Shown: piece after piece, positions 49,601 through 58,045 of the stretch
Layout of the letters: each line of letters begins with the position of its first letter
Numbering within the stretch: the stretch's first letter is position 1
Assembly: GCA_963565915.1 (NCBI GenBank)
Contig: OY751495.1
Coordinates: 1,116,001 to 1,180,000 of the forward strand
Reading direction: 5' to 3'
Origin: Entoloma clypeatum
Taxonomy: Eukaryota > Basidiomycota > Agaricomycetes > Agaricales > Entolomataceae
DNA: 64,000 nucleotides
Program-made: the position numbers and the translations under genes
The notes under the pieces: model-generated
Told to the model about the DNA's origin: nothing
The model's database searches: none
Seen by the model: the letters and a program-made list of their open reading frames with translations, nothing else

Positions 49601-50690
49601 ACAAGTGGTCTGGTACGGAATCGCGGAAAGATTTGGGTTTCTGGTTACTGAGGAAGGCCTCCGATAGACGTTGCGAGATATTGGATGAAGCGCGGATGAA
49701 CTCCGCCTCCGCAGGTACTGTTCCGACAAAAAGGCGGTCTCCCTCCTCAAACTCATCCTCTTCCTCATCGTCTTCCGCTAACTCCTCCGTTTCTTCTCCT
49801 TCTGTGACATCCTCCACCCATGGGCCGCGTGGAGCCTCCTCCTCTAGACCGGACGTCGGAGTGGAACCCATCCGACAGGCTCGGATGCGGACTTGTTCGA
49901 ACTTCCGCTCCTTCCGCTCTTGGGCTGCCTCCTGTTGGCATGTCCGACATCGTGCAGGACACCGGCTCATCTTCACTTCCCCTGAAGTCCAATCTACCTC
50001 GGGGTTGTGTTCTTTGAGCCAAGTGAAGCCTAACACGATTTCTTGTTTTCCCAAACTTGTGACTGCAAGCTGGGTCCGTTCCGAGTGATCCCGATAGCGG
50101 AGCACTACGTCCAACACCTCCGTTATTGCTCCGGCCTCATTCGGAGTTCCGTCGATGTTGTATACCGGAATTGCGCGTTGTAGTTTTCGAGTAGAGAGTC
50201 GGTGTTTCTCGACCAGAGTACGTTCAATAAACGATCCTGTTGCCCCACTGTCGAGTAAGGCCTTTTGTGATAGTATGTCTTTAGTGTCGGTAGTTTCGAG
50301 AACTATGTCTAGTTCGAGGGAATTGTCGGAGCGAGCGGCTGCGGCGAGAACATATTGTTTTGGAAGCCGCCGCTCCCACTTAGAGAAGCGGATGCGGATA
50401 GGGTTTGCGGAGTTGGGTGCGACTATAGGATCGTTTGCAGGCTTAGAGATGGAGGGTATAGGATCATATTGTTCCATAAATAAGGCAGCATAACGATTTT
50501 TAGTAGACAACGAGGGCGCACTGTTCACTCGTTGTGAGGAGGAAAATCCTCCTGTCCTCCCTCCGACTCCGCAGACTCCGTGGGCGGAACGGAGTTGCCT
50601 TCCGCCGCGTCCTTGACCACGAGTTGTTCCATGATAAACTCGTCTTGTTCCTCCATCGTCATGAATCGGACGTCGAAGCGAAGGGGGCAT
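46620..50690 (-). CDS. pol: Gypsy A2 Pol: protease, RT, RNase H, integrase, chromodomain
   Basis: It is an intact 1356-residue frame with the same domains as in A1: DSGATGSF protease, YLDDIL RT, RNase H, HHCC-DDE integrase and a C-terminal chromodomain. By eye it differs from A1 only at SFRDSV (A1 SFRNSV) and VTRIVLE (A1 VTQIVLE). As in A1 it is -1 relative to gag with a 166-nt overlap. Because the gag start is deleted, frameshifted Gag-Pol would not be made from the normal start, but the enzyme domains look functional. Confidence 0.95.
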   Translation of the reverse strand: MPPSLRRPIHDDGGTRRVYHGTTRGQGRGGRQLRSAHGVCGVGGRTGGFSSSQRVNSAPSLSTKNRYAALFMEQYDPIPSISKPANDPIVAPNSANPIRIRFSKWERRLPKQYVLAAAARSDNSLELDIVLETTDTKDILSQKALLDSGATGSFIERTLVEKHRLSTRKLQRAIPVYNIDGTPNEAGAITEVLDVVLRYRDHSERTQLAVTSLGKQEIVLGFTWLKEHNPEVDWTSGEVKMSRCPARCRTCQQEAAQERKERKFEQVRIRACRMGSTPTSGLEEEAPRGPWVEDVTEGEETEELAEDDEEEDEFEEGDRLFVGTVPAEAEFIRASSNISQRLSEAFLSNQKPKSFRDSVPDHLFDFEDVFSKTSFDTLPEERTWDHAIELVPDASPAGCKVYPLAPNEQKELDAFLEENLATGRIRPSKSPMASPVFYIKKKDGSLRLVQDYRSLNSKTIKNKYPLPLISELINKLQRAQYFTKLDIRWGYNNVRIKPGDEWKAAFRTNRGLYEPLVMFFGLTNSPSTFQTMMNEIFQDLITEGVVCVYLDDILIFTETLAEHRRVTRIVLERLREHKLYLKPEKCEFEQTRIEYLGLIIEQGRVEMDPVKVAGVAEWPAPTNVREVQSFLGFTNFYRRFIEGFSDIARPLFELTKKGHLWSWKEGEVSAFAELKRRITSAPILVLADHRKEWRVEADSSDFATGAVLSQPTEDGKWHPVAFYSKSLSPVERNYEIYDKEMLAVVRALEEWRHFLEGAEKTVEIWTDHKNLEYFMTAQKLNRRQARWSLYLARFDFKMHHRPGKSMGKSDALSRRADHGDGSRDNENIILLRPELFAVRAMRGVTVQGEERDVLCQVRQGIREGLLEDSVAEVVRSLPTVGAGSVRSAEWRQAEGLLYFRDRIYVPNNPQLRHRILTQHHDTPVAGHPGRWKTLELVSRNYWWPHMSRLIGQYCKTCDSCLRTKVRRTPPSGELNPLPVPTERWQVTSVDFITELPEAHGYDAIMVAVDSVGKRGHFIPTHSDISALGTARSYIQNVWKLHGLPEAIVSDRGPQFVAKFTRELYRLLGIKIAASTAYHPQSDGQTERVNQGLEQYLRLFVNERQDDWDEWLPMAEFAYNNHVHASTRQTPFYIDTGRHPRMGFEPREKRTEIEAVADFSERMKSALEEARAALTKAKDDMARYYNQHRSTTPTFRPGDKVFLDSSDLKTTRPTKKLAHRYVGPFPVVRPVGTHAYELRLPPSMSRIHPVFHVVKLSLVPDDPFRRQVRPPPPPTVVGEELEYDVENLLDSRLHRGKLQFLVKWKGYGYEENSWEAEDNVHAPRLVRDFYRRHPGAPRRISAAIFDSFRLTRRDAVP

Positions 50691-51665
50691 TCACGACTGA
50701 AGTGACCCGTTTTGTTACATCTGAAGCATGCATTGGCATTCTTGCCTTTGACGCGTGAAGTATCAATGTCCATTGCATTAGGGTCCCTTGTCGGCGGAGC
50801 GGTTGCGGATGCGAGCGGAGCTGGACGCGGAGTGAATGGAATGTAGGGGCGAGGGAATACTGAGGTGCCAGGTACTCTTGGTCCGACGACGTTGCGGAAG
50901 GCAGATGTGCGGGTCGGAGCAGTGGCTTTGAAGGCTTTGTTGGCAATTCTATTGTCGTCGTTGACTCGTGCTGCAGAGTACCACTCATCGGGGTTGTCGT
51001 CCGCAGGCCGTCCGTGGGTCAGGGTGGCGATCTCGTTCTGAATGTCGGAACGGAGACCATGGCGGAATTTGAGTACTATATTGGTATCCTCCTGATAGCC
51101 TGCTTTGTCAATGTAGTCTTTGAACTCGTCAATATAGGTCTCGACATCCCGTTGACCTTGATAATAGGATTCTCCTTCGAGGATCAGTCTCGCGTCCTGT
51201 TCCTCATTCTTCGGAGTGAACTCCGTTGTAAAGACGGCGCGGAAGTCCACCCAAGTCCGATAAGGCGGAGCACCGGTCCTCCGCTCTTGTCGGATAATGC
51301 GATCCGCAAAGCGTGCTGCGCGTCCACTCTTCATGAAAGATAAGGCCCAATAAATTTTAGCGTGGTCGTCTGCGAACTGTTCCGGAGCCAGCCCCATAAA
51401 CAATTCACAGGAGTTTAGAAAGGTCCAGCCATTTGCGCGCGATCCGTCGAAGTCTGACGGATTGGCGGGTTTTGCTCGACGCACGCCCGGATTGGCCGGA
51501 GCGAGCGGAGCAGGTGGAGGTGCGGGTGCGGGAGCAGGTGGGATAGGTGGCGGAGCTGGGGCAGGAATTGCGTTGAAGGCGAGGAGGAGTTGGTCAAGTT
51601 GAGTCGAGATATCAGCGAGAGTTTGACGTTGTTCCTGGAACTCGTGCTCGAGCTGTTCAAGGCGA
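50525..51665 (-). pseudogene. Gypsy A2 Gag, start codon deleted
   Basis: The Gag frame is complete from the second coding triplets to the stop at 50525 and keeps the CCHC knuckle CFRCNKTGHFSREC. The 14 bases that hold ATGGACGACCCC in A1 are missing at about 51666/51667, and a TAG now stands directly upstream in frame. The next in-frame Met lies about 90 residues in (FMGLAPEQF), so a normal Gag cannot start. Everything else matches A1. Confidence 0.9.
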
Positions 51666-51814
51666 TACTATGCGCGGAGCAGAATCACCGGTTACGGAGA
51701 GGTAATTAGAAGAACTGGAAGGGGTGTGAGATGTATCGGAGTCGGACGCGGACGAAGCTACTCCGAAGCGCGGAATCGTGACAACGATGCAATCGGACCC
51801 GGTCCAATTAGATG

Positions 51815-51824
51815 AGAACTTTCT
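51815..51824 (-). other. Self-priming type primer-binding site of gypsy A2
   Basis: The minus strand reads AGAAAGTTCT 2 nt after the 5' LTR end (51827), complementary to the LTR-internal AGAACTTTCT as in A1. Confidence 0.65.
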
Positions 51825-51826
51825 AC

Positions 51827-52260
51827 TGTAAGGGCGACCTTACGATCCAAGACTCAAACTCAGATACTTGCAAGGGAGATCCGAAGTTTAGATTGAGCAG
51901 TCTAATAAGTAATACAACACATACCTTGCAAGGGAGATCCGAAGAGAAAGTTCTAAGGATTCCCCTGCAAGCTAGCTGCGATAAATAGTAAAATGAGATA
52001 TGAAATAAGAGATAAAACGAGACACATGAATGATGAGCAATGATCGGGAGTAGCGATGAAGGATGAATGGAAACAAGATGAATGATAGTACCTGCGATCC
52101 GACGTGCGGAGTAGCGGATGGGGGCGGAGTCGTCAGATGCGGAGAGGCGGATAAGATGTCGGAGACAGCGGATACGATCGGAGGACGTCGGAGATGGTGG
52201 AATAGAAAGGAAAGGAGGAAAGTAAAGGAAAAGTGAAAAGTGAAAGTGGTTGCCCTTACA
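51827..52260 (-). repeat. 5' LTR of gypsy A2
   Basis: It is a 434-bp copy of the gypsy A LTR, followed on the plus strand by gtagc. Confidence 0.95.
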
Positions 52261-52563
52261 GTAGCTATGGTACATGGGGTTTATATAGTACTGGCTACGA
52301 GCGGTAGCGAGTGAGTCAGTAGCTGCGGAAGGCAGTGCAGATGAGTCAGTGACTGCAGAAAGGCAGTGTGAAGTGAGTCAGACGACTGCGGACTGAGTAA
52401 TCCCTACTGCGGAGTGCGAGTCAGCGCGGGAGCGAAGTATACTAAAGGAGAATGGTAGAGTAAAGGTAAATGAATAAGCAGTCCGATGAGTCAAAGAAAT
52501 AACGAAGGTACAATGCAAGGGAAAAGTGCGTAACATACAAACTGGTAAGTCCGTAACATGTTT

Positions 52564-52697
52564 CAACTGTGACCAAGAAGGCCATATCGTGCGCAACTGC
52601 CACAAGCCGAAGAAGAACTCCGGAAGGGTTAGGAAGGTGTCCGAGGAAGATGCCGAGAATGATGAAACCACAATCTTAGAAGCTGATGAGAAGGATT
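52564..52697 (+). pseudogene. Continuation of gypsy C2 Gag (second zinc knuckle)
   Basis: After the tgttt duplication the frame resumes with CDQEGHIVRNCHKPKKNSGR and ends at EADEKD, where homology to C1 (30360) stops and a 40-bp fragment of a variant LTR follows. Confidence 0.85.
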
Positions 52698-52770
52698 GGA
52701 AAAGTGTGTAACATACAAACCGGTAAGTCCGTAACATGTTCCCCTCCTCAAGCTCTGTGTCCTCACAGAG

Positions 52771-53142
52771 TCATTGTCCCCATCCCTCGTTGTTGCCGGG
52801 ATCGGACCAGTTCGGACTTTCCTTGAGGCTCCAATCATATATCAACTCCTCGTTGATGGCTACGGCGAGTTCGAGGCCTTTGATAGCCAGCCGAATACGT
52901 CGATTCTCGATCACGAGGGTGCTGGTGTAGTTTCCAAGAATTTGTTTTTCCTCAGGACTCGGGGCGACGGGTAGGTTGGACAGCGAGTGGAGCTGGATAT
53001 GCATCTGGCAATGGAGGAGGTCGGCAAGGGAAGTTTCGAGAGCGTGGATTTGGTCTCTCATGGAGAGTGCTTCGTTCATGAGGGCCGCGATGGCGGGGTT
53101 GATGTCGGTGGTGGAGGTGGAGGTGACGATGGTGTTTGACAT
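52771..53142 (-). CDS. Extra ORF of gypsy C4 between pol and LTR
   Basis: It is an intact 123-residue homologue of the ORF at 33924-34295, starting MSNTIVTSTSTTDINPAI, same length and no indel. Differences include VAL to AAL, ALKTS to ALETS, HRQ to HCQ and MHIWLH to MHIQLH. Both copies keep the start and stop although the neighbouring pol genes are decayed. Function unknown. Confidence 0.65.
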   Translation of the reverse strand: MSNTIVTSTSTTDINPAIAALMNEALSMRDQIHALETSLADLLHCQMHIQLHSLSNLPVAPSPEEKQILGNYTSTLVIENRRIRLAIKGLELAVAINEELIYDWSLKESPNWSDPGNNEGWGQ

Positions 53143-53260
53143 GGCGGTGAGGATGGTTGAGAGATAAAAGAAGAATGGGGTGGCTATATTGGGCAGGGAG
53201 AAGACTAGAGCGGGGAACTCGGTGTGTGTTTGACTGATGAGGTCGATACTGTCATGGGTT

Positions 53261-55572
53261 GTGAGAACTCATCTTTTATTGTGGTCGAGACGGGTTTTGC
53301 CGATGGAAATCACGGATCAAATCTTGAGCGTTCTGAACATTAGCTCGAGGTTCCCATGTGTTCTCTTCTGGGCCATATCCTTCCCACTGGACGAGGTACT
53401 GGATCTTTCCGGGGAACTTTCGAGAGTCTAGGATCATAGACACATGGTACTCTTCTCATCCTTCGACAATGATCGGATCAGGGGCTGGTTTCCTTTTCTG
53501 GATGGCGTGCTTCGAAGTTTCATATGGTGACAACAGGGTCTCGTTGAACACAGGGTGAATCATCTTCCAAGTCTTTGGAAGATCAAGAAGGTACGCACTA
53601 GCTCCTTTCTTCTCTAGGACTTTGAATGGTCCATGTCGGAGTGCATCAAGTTTCTTTGAGGGGCAATCGGTCCTGATGTTAGTCCCTTCCAGCCACACCT
53701 TGTCTCCAATGCGGTAGTCCTGAGACAGACTTTGCCGTGTGTCAACTGTCTTCTTCATCTGATCCTGTGCTTGTTTCAGCGCTGCATTGGCTTCTTCTCA
53801 TGCCTGTTTGAGTTTTTTCAAGAAGTCGTTGGCAGCCGGATTGGTATCTTCTAACACGAGCTCTCTCTTCCACGGATGTAAACCGTAGTTGAGGTAGAAT
53901 GGGGTGTGCTTCATTGCCTGATCTTCTTTGTCATTGTACTGGAACTCTGCGATTGCGATCCATTCAGCCCAATCATCCTGTAGATGGTTGACAAAGTTTC
54001 GTAAGAACACTTCCGTTTTCTGATGCGATCGCTCGGCCTGTCCGTCGGTCTGTGGGTGGTATGCGGTGGACAGGCTCCTTTTGATCCCTAGCATGCGGCA
54101 GAGTATCTCCATGAACTTCGCGGTGAACTGCGGTCCCCTATCGCTGATGATCTTCTTGGGGATCCCATGAAGCTTCCATATCTGATCCCGATAGATCTTG
54201 GCTAGTCCTTCAGCTGATAGTTCCACAGTTGTCGGAATGAGGTGAAGCATCTTCGAATGTCTATCCATGATGACCAGAATTGTGTTTTTTCCATCAGATT
54301 CTGGTATTGGTCCCACAACGTTGATTCCTATGTCTTCCCATGGGTGACTTGGTGCTGCATGGGGATGTAGCGGATCATGTCGCTTTTGTCGGTTAATCTT
54401 GTTGCATTGACAAGTGTCGCAACCCTTCACGTACTTCTTCACATCATGCAGTATGGTAGGCCACCAGTAGGCGAGTGAGGAGTTCATGTGTCCGGTACTG
54501 TCCTGGATGTCCGGCCACTGGTGCATCGTGTGACTCGAACATCAATTCTTGTCGTAATTGTGGGTCTGGGGGGACATATACTCGTTCTCCTGCATAGGTG
54601 ATCCCATTCTCCTGCTGAAACCAATGAGGATTCTTCTTTAGACCCTGGGCTACTTCTGTCTCCATGCGGTTTGAACCCTTGATGCGTGCAATCCACGGAT
54701 TTTCGATGGTCGTGACGTTTCCAATTTTGATGGAATCAGATGTTTCACCCCCTTCAAAGAATTGTTCCTCTGTGAACATCTCCATTTGTACCACATCTTC
54801 TGATTCCAACCGTTTCAAGAATAGTCCCTCCTTGAGCATTTGGTCACTGTCCTGTGGTTTGAGTTCCGCTTCATACCAGGGTAAGCATGACAGGATGTCC
54901 GCTTTCGCATTGGTCTTGCCGGGCACATGCCGTAATTCGAAGTCATAGTCTTGTAACTTCATTTTCCAGCGTCGCTGTCGCTGATTCAGGGCCTGAAGGC
55001 GACGGAAATATTCCAGGTTCTTGTGATCGGTCAAGATTTCAAAATGATCCCTGGCTTCGAGCAGATAGTGTCTCCAATCTTTTAATGCTTCCACGACTGC
55101 CAGGAGTTCCTTGTCGTATATCTCATAATTCTGTTCGGCCGTGGACATGGTCCGCGACAAGAACGCGATGGGGTGCCATTTGTCGTCTTGCTTCTGAGAG
55201 AGTACTGCTCCAATTGCATAGCCCGATGCATCGGTTTCAACCCTGAACTGTCCCTCTGGTTTTGGTAATGCCAAGACCGGTGCCGATGTAATTGCCCGTA
55301 TGAGACCTTCAAAAGCTTGCTGCTCTGTTGGTCCCCAAGTAAATGCCGTACCGCCTGTGAGCGCGGTGAGAGGTTTTGCGATGTTTGAGTACCCTTCAAT
55401 AAAACGTCGATAGAAGTTAGCAAATCCAAGGAACTTCTGAACTTCCTTGTTTGATGTGGGTGCTTGCCAGTTTTGAATTGTATCCACCTTCTCAGTTTCC
55501 ATCTCAACACGTCCCTCACCAACCACATATCCCAATATAGGACATTTCGTTACTTCCCATAAACACTTCTTC
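53261..55572 (-). pseudogene. Gypsy C4 Pol: RT part, RNase H, integrase, chromodomain
   Basis: The minus strand reads RT palm/connection (KKCLWEVTKCPILGYVVG, about 55570; FLGFANFYRRFIEGYS), RNase H (ETDASGYAIGAVLSQKQ, about 55240; NYEIYDKELLAVVEAL), the integrase core (GINVVGPIPESDGKN, about 54320; AYHPQTDGQAERSHQK) and the remains of the chromodomain (about 53400). A frameshift lies between zinc finger and core, a stop precedes the chromodomain, and the catalytic RT motif is outside the fragment. Confidence 0.87.
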
Positions 55573-56019
55573 ATCCTAGAGAAGAACGTCAACCGCAGAA
55601 TCTCTGAACAAGTGGCTAGCGATGGCAAGATGTACACCGATTACGCAAAGGAGATCCAAAACAAGGGACGACAGATGGAAGGACACGCACTGGTCATCCA
55701 AGGTGGCGGCGACATGCGCACCGGATCGGGTACCACTTATGGTGGTCAGGGCAAGGCCATGGAGATCGACAAAGCAGGAGTAGCTCGTTGCTACAACTGT
55801 CAACGCTTCGGTCATCTGGCTAAAGACTGTAGCGCTCCAAAGAAGAAAGATGGTCGCAAGTGTTTCAACTGTGACCAAGAAGGCCATATTGCGCGCAAAT
55901 GCTGCAAGCCGAAGAAGAACTCCGGAAGGGTTAGGAAGGTGTCCGAGGAAGATGCCAAGAATGATGAAACCACAATCTTAGAAGCTGACGAGAAGGATTT
56001 TCCCAAAGGGTCCGATTAA
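55573..56019 (+). pseudogene. Gypsy C5 Gag C-terminal half
   Basis: The frame starts at the inversion junction with ILEKNVNRRISEQVA and carries both knuckles CYNCQRFGHLAKDC and CFNCDQEGHIARKC, ending at 56019 as in C1. The start and capsid part are missing. Confidence 0.88.
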
Positions 56020-56060
56020 ACGACGCTAAGTCGTGACCCTTATCTATTAAACGGACTTGC

Positions 56061-57595
56061 TTGCCTTGTATGACTGCAGACAATAGAACCTATGTCATCC
56101 CTGCCAAGCGAGCCGCTGTGTCGACTAAGATTGTGAAGGGAGATAAACCTCCGAAAAGACGAGAAATCAGGCTGTTAGCGCAGCTCAAAACACGACGAGG
56201 ACCAAAGGTTATCCGACCTGAGGTTGACAGTGGATGTGAACGCACATGCATTCATCCCAGAATAGTACGCGAACAGAACCTCCCCACGCGAGGAATACCA
56301 CCCATAGCAATTCTAAATGCGGATGGATCACCAAATTGACAACAGAAAGCGAACCAACTTGCCGAAGTCAAACTGGATTTGGGAGCACATCAGGAAACCA
56401 TGGAAGCAATGGTACTGGACATTGGGAGGACGGACATGCTCTTGGGACATGACTGGTTGGTACACCACAACCCCACAATCAATTGGACAACCGGTGCGGT
56501 AACATTTAACCGGTGCCCAACAACATGTTGAACCAAACACTCAGATTTTAGGATTAACCTTAATGGTCGCAAACACCGGGTTCACATGGTTGAGGTGCAT
56601 GACAAAGATGCACCCAAAAAGTCGGATCAAAAATGGAAGCCTGGAGACCCTATTTTGGAAGCTGTCACTCCCACACCACCTCCCACAACCAAACGACCCT
56701 CATATGTTGAACGATTTGGTCATCTTTTCGAGAAAGAGAACTTTGACAAGATCCCAAAGGAGAGGGAATGGGACCATGGTATTGAACTTACACCGGACGC
56801 ACCAAAGGAACTAGGGGGAAATACATATCCTATGACGCAAAAGGAACAAGAGGAATTGGACGCATTCATTGACGAGGGTCTAGCAACAGGAAAGATCTGT
56901 CCGTCCAAATCCCCTTATGCCTCCCCTTGCTTCTTCATCAACAAGAAGGATGGCTCCAAATGATTGGTACAAGATTACCGCATGGTCAATAAATTCACGG
57001 TCAAAGACAAGTTCCCACTCCCACGAATATCCGATCTCTTGGATGTACTGAAAGATGTGGTCTACTTCAATAAAATGGACATCATGTGGGGTTATAACAA
57101 CGTCCGGATTAAGGAGGGCAATGAATGGAAAGCTGCCTTCCTCACCAGTCGAGGATTGTTCGAACCATTGGTCATGTTTTTTGGTCTTTGCAATTCCCCG
57201 GGAACGTTCTCTTGAATGATGGCTAGTCTATTCCGGGACCAGATCCGCTGACGTATCTGCATGATTGACATTGTGGTTATCGGTAAAACCAAGGAAGAAC
57301 TTGCGCGAAACACCAAAGAAATCTTACAGATCCTATCGGACAATGATGTGTTCCTAAAGGAGAAGAAGTGTTTATGGGAAGTAACGAAATGTCCTATAGT
57401 CGGATATGTGGTGGGTGAGGGACGTGTTGAGATGGAAACTGAGAAGGTGGATACAATTCGAAACTGGCGAGCACCCACATCAAACAAGGAAGTTCAGAAG
57501 TTCCTTGGATTTGCTAACTTCTATCAACATTTTATTGAAGGGTACTCAAACATCGCGAAACCTCTCACCGTGCTCACAGGCGGTACAGCATTTAC
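56061..57595 (+). pseudogene. Gypsy C5 protease and RT, stops present
   Basis: It carries the protease VDSGCERTCIHP (about 56225), a linker with RFGHLFEKENFDKIP and the RT start ASPCFFINKKDGSK (stop at 56962). MWGYNNVRIKEGNEWKAAF and MFFGLCNSPGTFS follow (stop at about 57213). The RT catalytic motif is CMIDIVV, the same corrupted form as in C1, and the gene then continues to FLGFANFYQHF. It is not functional. Confidence 0.87.
57588..57595. repeat. Target duplication of the LINE (left)
   Basis: gcatttac (plus tt) recurs at 63947-63954, and both copies match the uninterrupted sequence in C1 (about 31727). Confidence 0.82.
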
Positions 57596-58045
57596 TTTTT
57601 TTTTTGTTTTTTTTCTTTTTGAATCAAGTTTATTGTGCTGGAGGAACTGAGTTCCTATGCTACACATTACATGCAGACAGGTAGGTAAGTGGGTGAGCAA
57701 GGCTTGGGCGGTGTGTTAAGTCGACGCTCTGATCAACCCTGCGTGATTCCTGTGATAGAACTACGAGAGCCGCGAAATGCCGTGTCCCCCCACTGACGAG
57801 GCAGCGGAGAATGAACAGGCCGGCGTGTCCTCCACCGTTTTAGGCCGTGCTCCCCTGTTAACTCCTGAGAAAAATGTGACAATACGTATGTGTGAGGTGG
57901 CTCGTGGGGCGTGCTACAGGTCTGCTGAGTGGAGGGGTATGGGCAACCACGACGGGTGCCTACCGGTTGGGGGGGAGGGGGATTAGTGAGGGGTATAAGT
58001 CGGTAGGGGGGGGTCAGGGGGTGGGATGAGGGGGGGTGTCGGGCG

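Larger units (their letters stand above)
46175..52260 (-). mobile_element. Gypsy element A2, minus strand, near-identical to A1
   Basis: The 6086-bp element has 434-bp LTRs at 46175-46608 and 51827-52260 and a gtagc duplication. Pol differs from A1 Pol at two of 1356 residues by eye. It is 14 bp shorter than A1 because a 14-bp deletion removes the gag start codon. It interrupts a solo LTR. Confidence 0.95.
46080..52558 (-). mobile_element. Solo LTR of a gypsy C variant, split by gypsy A2
   Basis: The pieces 46080-46174 and 52266-52558 form one minus-strand LTR of about 388 bp with TGTTA...TAACA ends. It is flanked by tgttt at 46075-46079 and 52559-52563, a 5-bp target duplication inside C2 gag. 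Its R-U5 part matches gypsy C (CTTAGATTTAGCAATCAC), but its 5' part differs (TGTTACGGACTTACCAG), so it is a subfamily. No internal region adjoins it, consistent with LTR-LTR recombination. Confidence 0.85.
52698..55572 (-). mobile_element. Gypsy C4 fragment, minus strand (3' part)
   Basis: From low to high coordinates it contains the first about 40 bp of a variant LTR (52698-52738), the purine tract, the extra ORF, chromodomain, integrase, RNase H and part of RT. It ends at about 55572, where it joins head to head to plus-strand gag (C5). The 5' half and most of the LTR are missing. Confidence 0.87.
55573..57595 (+). mobile_element. Gypsy C5 fragment, plus strand, interrupted by a LINE
   Basis: It begins inside gag (equivalent to about 29934 in C1) and runs through protease and RT to the start of the RNase H-connection region, where the LINE entered. 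It resumes at 63955 to the window end (WGPTEQQAFEGLI). It still has the stretch of about 222 bp that C1 lacks. Confidence 0.88.
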
